Assembly (NCBI GenBank): GCA_964057225.1
Contig: OZ059896.1
Coordinates: 4,836,001 to 4,900,000, forward strand
Source of the DNA: Auanema rhodensis
Taxonomy: Eukaryota; Nematoda; Chromadorea; Rhabditida; Rhabditidae
Direction: 5' to 3'
DNA length: 64,000 nt
Shown: positions 58,001 through 64,000 of the stretch, piece by piece
Layout: each line of letters opens with the position of its first letter
Position numbering within the stretch: position 1 is the first letter of the stretch
Position numbers and translations under genes: made by a program
Notes under the pieces: model-generated
The model's database searches: none
What the model was told of the DNA's origin: nothing
The model's input: the letters and a program-made list of their open reading frames with translations, nothing else

Positions 58001-61000
58001 ATGCACCAATATCAATAAAATTTTGTTTTTAGACTAATATGGACATGGGGAATCTAATTATGAAAACCGCATCTCTTTATCTTTCACGTGAAGCGAGTTA
58101 CATACCAAGTGCACATCACGTGTACATTTAATTAGCATAAATTAAAGTTCACGTAAATTTCAAAGTCATGGTTACCATGCACCAATATCAATAAAATTTT
58201 GTTTTTAGACTAATATGGACATGGGGAATCTAATTTTGAAAACCGCATCTCTTTATTTTTCACGTGAAGCGAGTTACATACCAAGTGCACATCACGTGTA
58301 CATTTAATTAGCATAAATTAAAGTTCACGTAAATTTCAAACTCATGGTTACCATACACCAATATCAATAAAAATTTGTTTTTAGACTAATATGGACATGG
58401 AGAATCTAATTTTAAAAACCGCATCTCTTTATCTTTCACGTGAAGCGAGTTACATACCAAGTGCACATCACGTGTACATTTAATTAGCATAAATTAAAGT
58501 TCACGTAAATTTCAAAGTCATGGTTACCATGCACCAATATCAATAAAATTTTGTTTTTAGACTAATATGGACATGGGGAATCTAATTTTGAAAACCGCAT
58601 CTCTTTATCTTTCACGTGAAGCGAGTTACATACCAAGTGCACATCACGTGTACATTTAATTAGCATAAATTAAAGTTCACGTAAATTTCAAACTCATGGT
58701 TACCATGCACCAATATCAATAAAAATTTGTTTTTAGACTAATATGGACATGGAGAATCTAATTTTGAAAACCGCATCTCTTTATCTTTCACGTGAAGCGA
58801 GTTACATACCAAGTGCACATCACGTGTACATTTAATTAGCATAAATTAAAGTTCACGTAAATTTCAAACTCATGGTTACCATGCACCAATATCAATAAAA
58901 ATTTGTTTTTAGAGTAATATGGACATGGAGAATCTATTTTTAAAAACCGCATCTCTTTATCTTTCACGTGAAGCGAGTTACATACCAAGTGCACATCACG
59001 TGTACATTTAATTAGCATAAATTAAAGTTCACGTAAATTTCAAAGTCATGGTTACCATGCACCAATATCAATAAAAATTTGTTTTTAGACTAATATGGAC
59101 ATGGGGAATCTAATTTTCAAAACCGCATCTCTTTATCTTTCACGTGAAGCGAGTTACATACCAAGTGCACATCACGTGTACATTTAATTAGCATACATTA
59201 AAGTTCACTTAAATTTGAAAGTCATGGTTACCATGCAGCAATATCAATAAAAATTTGTTTTTAGACTAATATGGACATGGGGAATCTATATTTGAAAAAC
59301 GCATCTCTTTATCTTTCACGTGAAGCGAGTTACATACCAAGTGCACATCACGTGTACATTTAATTAGCATAAATTAAAGTTCACGTAAATTTCAAAGTCA
59401 TGGTTACCATGCACCAATATCAATAAAATTTTGTTTTTAGACTAATATGGACATGGGGAATCTAATTTTCAAAACCGCATCTCTTTATCTTTCACGTGAA
59501 GCGAGTTACATACCAAGTGCACATCACGTGTACATTTAATTAGCATAAATTAAAGTTCACGTAAATTTCAAACTCATGGTTACCATGCACCAATATCAAT
59601 AAAAATTTGTTTTTAGACTAATATGGACATGGAGAATCTAATTTTGAAAACCGCATCTCTTTATCTTTCACGTGAAGCGAGTTACATACCAAGTGCACAT
59701 CACGTGTACATTTAATTAGCATAAATTAAAGTTCACGTAAATTTCAAACTCATGGTTACCATGCACCAATATCAATAAAAATTTGTTTTTAGAGTAATAT
59801 GGACATGGAGAATCTATTTTTAAAAACCGCATCTCTTTATCTTTCACGTGAAGCGAGTTACATACCAAGTGCACATCACGTGTACATTTAATTAGCATAA
59901 ATTAAAGTTCACGTAAATTTCAAACTCATGGTTACCATGCACCAATATCAATAAAATTTTGTTTTTAGACTAATATGGACATGGGGAATCTAATTTTGAA
60001 AACCGCATCTCTTTATCTTTCACGTGAAGCGAGTTACATACCAAGTGCACATCCCGTGTACATTTAATTAGCATAAATTAAAGTTCACGTAAATTTCAAA
60101 GTCATGGTTACCATGCACCAATATCAATAAAAATTTGTTTTTAGACTAATATGGACATGGGGAATCTAATTTTCAAAACCGCATCTCTTTATCTTCCACG
60201 TGAAGCGAGTTACATACCAAGTGCACATCACGTGTACATTTAATTAGCATAAATTAAAGTTCACTTAAATTTGAAAGTCATGGTTACCATGCAGCAATAT
60301 CAATAAAATTTTGTTTTTAGACTAATATGGACATGGGGAATCTAATTTTGAAAACCGCATCTCTTTATCTTTCACGTGAAGCGAGTTACATACCAAGTGC
60401 ACATCCCGTGTACATTTAATTAGCATAAATTAAAGTTCACGTAAATTTCAAACTCATGGTTACCATGCACCAATATCAATAAAAATTTGTTTTTAGACTA
60501 ATATGGACATGGGGAATCTATATTTGAAAAACGCATCTCTTTATCTTTCACGTGAAGCGAGTTACATACCAAGTGCACATCACGTGTACATTTAATTAGC
60601 ATAAATCAAAGTTCACGTAAATTTCAAAGTCATGGTTACCATGCACCAATATCAATAAAATTTTGTTTTTAGACTAATATGGACATGGGGAATCTAATTA
60701 TGAAAACCGCATCTCTTTATCTTTCACGTGAAGCGAGTTACATACCAAGTGCACATCACGTGTACATTTAATTAGCATAAATTAAAGTTCACGTAAATTT
60801 CAAAGTCATGGTTACCATGCACCAATATCAATAAAATTTTGTTTTTAGACTAATATGGACATGGGGAATCTAATTTTGAAAACCGCATCTCTTTATTTTT
60901 CACGTGAAGCGAGTTACATACCAAGTGCACATCACGTGTACATTTAATTAGCATAAATTAAAGTTCACGTAAATTTCAAACTCATGGTTACCATATACCA

Positions 61001-64000
61001 ATATCAATAAAAATTTGTTTTTAGACTAATATGGACATGGAGAATCTAATTTTAAAAACCGCATCTCTTTATCTTTCACGTGAAGCGAGTTACATACCAA
61101 GTGCACATCACGTGTACATTTAATTAGCATAAATTAAAGTTCACGTAAATTTCAAAGTCATGGTTACCATGCACCAATATCAATAAAATTTTGTTTTTAG
61201 ACTAATATGGACATGGGGAATCTAATTTTGAAAACCGCATCTCTTTATCTTTCACGTGAAGCGAGTTACATACCAAGTGCACATCACGTGTACATTTAAT
61301 TAGCATAAATTAAAGTTCACGTAAATTTCAAACTCATGGTTACCATGAACCAATATCAATAAAAATTTGTTTTTAGACTAATATGGACATGGGGAATCTA
61401 ATTTTGAAAACCGCATCTCTTTATCTTTCACGTGAAGCGAGTTACATACCAAGTGCACATCACGTGTACATTTAATTAGCATAAATTAAAGTTCACTTAA
61501 ATTTCAAAGTCATGGTTACCATGCATCAATATCAATAAAATTTTGTTTTTAGACTAATATGGACATGGGGAATCTAATTTTGAAAACCGCATCTCTTTAT
61601 CTTTCACGTGAAGCGAGTTACATACCAAGTGCACATCACGTGTACATTTAATTAGCATAAATTAAAGTTCACATAAATTTCAAACTCATGGTTACCATGC
61701 ACCAATATCAATAAAAATTTGTTTTTAGACTAATATGGACATGGGGAATCTAATTTTGAAAAACGCATCTCTTTATCTTTCACGTGAAGCGAGTTACATA
61801 CCAAGTGCACATCACGTGTACATTTAATTAGCATAAATTAAAGTTCACGTAAATTTCAAAGTCATGGTTACCATGCACCAATATCAATAAAATTTTGTTT
61901 TTAGACTAATATGGACATGGGGAATCTAATTTTGAAAACCGCATCTCTTTATCTTTCACGTGAAGCGAGTTACATACCAAGTGCACATCACGTGTACATT
62001 TAATTAGCATAAATTAAAGTTCACGTAAATTTCAAACTCATGGTTACCATGAACCAATATCAATAAAAATTTGTTTTTAGACTAATATGGACATGGAGAA
62101 TCTAATTATGAAAACCGCATCTCTTTATCTTTCACGTGAAGCGAGTTACATACCAAGTGCACATCACGTGTACATTTAATTAGCATAAATTAAAGTTCAC
62201 GTAAATTTCAAAGTCATGGTTACCATGCACCAATATCAATAAAATTTTGTTTTTAGACTAATATGGACATGGGGAATCTAATTTTGAAAACCGCATCTCT
62301 TTATTCTTCACGTGAAGCGAGTTACATACCAAGTGCACATCACGTGTACATTTAATTAGCATAAATTAAAGTTCACGTAAATTTCAAAGTCATGGTTACC
62401 ATGCACCAATATCAATGAAATTTTGTTTTTAGACTAATATGGACATGGGGAATCTAATTTTGAAAACCGCATCTCTTTATCTTTCACGTGAAGCGAGTTA
62501 CATACCAAGTGCACATCACGTGTACATTTAATTAGCATAAATTAAAGTTCACGTAAACTTCAAACTCATGGTTACCATACACCAATATCAATAAAAATTT
62601 GTTTTTAGAGTAATATGGACATGGAGAATCTATTTTTAAAAACCGCATCTCTTTATCTTTCACGTGAATCGAGTTACATACCAAGTGCACATCACGTGTA
62701 CATTTAATTAGCATAAATTAAAGTTCACGTAAATTTCAAACTCATGGTTACCATGCACCAATATCAATAAAAATTTGTTTTTAGACTAATATGGACATGG
62801 AGAATCTAATTTTGAAAACCGCATCTCTTTATCTTTCACGTGAAGCGAGTTACATACCAAGTGCACATCACGTGTACATTTAATTAGCATAAATTAAAGT
62901 TCACGTAAATTTCAAACTCATGGTTACCATGCACCAATATCAATACAATTTTGTTTTTAGACTAATATGGACATGGGGAATCTAATTTTGAAAACCGCAT
63001 CTCTTTATCTTTCACGTGCGAGTTACATACCAAGTGCACATCACGTGTACATTTAATTAGCATAAATTAAAGTTCACTTAAATTTCAAAGTCATGGTTAC
63101 CATGCACCAATATCAATAAAAATTTGTTTTTAGACTAATATGGACATGGGGAATCTAATTTTCAAAACCGCATCTCTTTATCTTTCACGTGAAGCGAGTT
63201 ACATACCAAGTGCACATCACGTGTACATTTAATTAGCATAAATTAAAGTTCACTTAAATTTGAAAGTCATGGTTACCATGCAGCAATATCAATAAAATTT
63301 TGTTTTTAGACTAATATGGACATGGGGAATCTAATTTTGAAAACCGCATCTCTTTATCTTTCACGTGAAGCGAGTTACATACCAAGTGCACATCCCGTGT
63401 ACATTTAATTAGCATAAATTAAAGTTCACGTAAATTTCAAACTCATGGTTACCATGCACCAATATCAATAAAAATTTGTTTTTAGACTAATATGGACATG
63501 GGGAATCTATATTTGAAAAACGCATCTCTTTATCTTTCACGTGAAGCGAGTTACATACCAAGTGCACATCACGTGTACATTTAATTAGCATAAATCAAAG
63601 TTCACGTAAATTTCAAAGTCATGGTTACCATGCACCAATATCAATAAAATTTTGTTTTTAGACTAATATGGACATGGGGAATCTAATTATGAAAACCGCA
63701 TCTCTTTATCTTTCACGTGAAGCGAGTTACATACCAAGTGCACATCACGTGTACATTTAATTAGCATAAATTAAAGTTCACGTAAATTTCAAAGTCATGG
63801 TTACCATGCACCAATATCAATAAAATTTTGTTTTTAGACTAATATGGACATGGGGAATCTAATTTTGAAAACCGCATCTCTTTATTTTTCACGTGAAGCG
63901 AGTTACATACCAAGTGCACATCACGTGTACATTTAATTAGCATAAATTAAAGTTCACGTAAATTTCAAACTCATGGTTACCATACACCAATATCAATAAA
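49075..64000 (-). repeat. Right higher-order repeat, 25-monomer unit
   Basis: A 4,397-bp period is exact over about 49.08-60.07 kb (50,042, 54,439 and 58,836; also 50,922, 55,319 and 59,716). Monomers with a 3-bp deletion (TTTCACGTGCGAG) at 48,941, 52,986, 57,383 and 63,012 mark the unit; their spacings are 23, 25 and 32 monomers, each minus 3 bp. Copies differ at few sites: 51,793 (GTGCAC for GTACAC), about 59,060 and about 59,470. After about 61.34 kb the unit resumes at an offset of 5,629 (56,903/62,532), seven monomers late because of an inserted block. This is the same unit as at 1-8.2 kb, inverted, with more copies. Confidence 0.9.
57460..61330 (-). repeat. Displaced duplicate 15 monomers apart
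   Basis: About 1.23 kb at 57.46-58.69 kb recurs at 60.10-61.33 kb, offset 2,640 bp. Shared markers are CTTAAATTTGAAAG (about 57,628/60,268), CATCCCGTG (57,761/60,401), the ATAAATCAAAG monomer, TTTATTTTTCACG (about 58,250/60,890) and CTAATTTTAAAAACC. The later copy has private changes: CTTCCACG near 60,193 and CCATATACC near 60,990. The block interrupts the 4,397-bp period between its third and fourth units, as expected from unequal exchange between misaligned units. Confidence 0.78.

Larger units (their letters stand above)
25587..64000 (-). repeat. 176-bp satellite array, right (-) arm
   Basis: About 218 copies of the same monomer, read in reverse complement, continuing past the right edge. 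Landmarks now read CATGGTTACCATG, GACTAATATGGACATGG, CCGCATCTCTTTATC, TTTCACGTGAA and CATCACGTGTACATTTAATT. Spacing is again strictly 176 bp (28,045 to 40,189 is exactly 69 monomers). The exceptions are four monomers with a 3-bp deletion at about 48,941, 52,986, 57,383 and 63,012. The order of private variants mirrors that of the left arm, so this arm arose by inverted duplication and not by independent insertion of satellite. It has gained more monomers than the left arm: net +22 over the mirrored part. No gene or mobile element is embedded. Confidence 0.98.

Noticed and set aside
2140-62714. Twenty-four near-identical 60-codon open frames starting MLIKCTRDVH, on + before the junction and on - after it.
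   Set aside because: They are the satellite itself read in one frame, spanning one monomer plus seven bases. Ordinary monomers have a TAG stop at codon 35 (TAT TAG). The frame stays open only where a variant changes it to TAC or GAG, and it always closes at the TAA after TTTATGC. Strand follows monomer orientation, 176 is not a multiple of 3, and the ORF class is scattered with neutral variants. No start context, promoter or family match is visible, so none is annotated as a gene.
1-64000. CRISPR array or bacterial repeat system.
   Set aside because: The repeats are 176 bp and contiguous with no unique spacers, leader or cas genes.
1-64000. Assignment to a named plant or animal satellite (for example Brassica CentBr, also 176 bp).
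   Set aside because: Only the length agrees. The sequence does not resemble the CentBr, Arabidopsis 178-bp or alpha-satellite monomers I know. A database search with one monomer would decide it.
49075-64000. Hidden genes or unique islands within the right higher-order repeat.
   Set aside because: Every stretch I scanned is in register with the 176-bp monomer; marker spacings account for all bases from 28,045 to 62,714 apart from the 3-bp deletions.

Overview
This window is a single block of eukaryotic satellite DNA. From base 1 to base 64,000 it is a gapless tandem array of one AT-rich monomer of 176 bp (about 32% GC in the consensus I assembled by eye). That is roughly 363 copies, and the array runs off both edges of the window. 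I find no gene, RNA gene, transposon, CRISPR array or unique sequence. Monomer length, homogeneity and higher-order structure fit a centromeric, pericentromeric or other heterochromatic array of a plant or animal. I do not recognise the monomer and will not name a species. It does not match the Arabidopsis 178-bp repeat, the Brassica CentBr repeat or human alpha satellite as I know them.

Layout. Bases 1-25,368 carry the monomer in one orientation (called + here). From about 25,393 to 64,000 every monomer is in the opposite orientation. The switch lies in a short spacer, 25,369-25,586, containing a 6-bp non-satellite insertion (CGTACG) and a perfect 36-bp palindrome at 25,375-25,410 centred on a CACGTG of the monomer.

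The two orientations are not merely two arrays of the same satellite. They are mirror copies. Private point variants of individual left monomers recur in reverse complement, in mirrored order, on the right, all the way to base 1 (partner about 54,827). The window therefore holds an inverted repeat with arms of about 25.4 and 29.2 kb. The coordinate sum of paired bases is constant within each segment: 50,955, then 53,771, 53,772, 53,596, 55,004 and 54,828 going outward. It steps only by whole monomers (+16, -1, +8, -1), apart from one single-base deletion. The inner 7.8 kb of the arms differ at only about seven sites that I could find.

On top of the palindrome lie higher-order repeats. A 25-monomer unit of 4,397 bp repeats in the outer parts of both arms (1-8.2 kb and 49-64 kb), marked by a monomer with a 3-bp deletion. 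Blocks of 8, 11 and 15-16 monomers are duplicated locally in one arm or the other. A distinct monomer subfamily fills the core, about 13.2-40.6 kb, flanked on both sides by an outer subfamily.

Nothing here encodes a product. What the sequence records is array evolution: a fold-back duplication, followed by in-register gain and loss of monomers in each arm. All comparisons were made by eye; boundaries marked 'about' are good to roughly one monomer.
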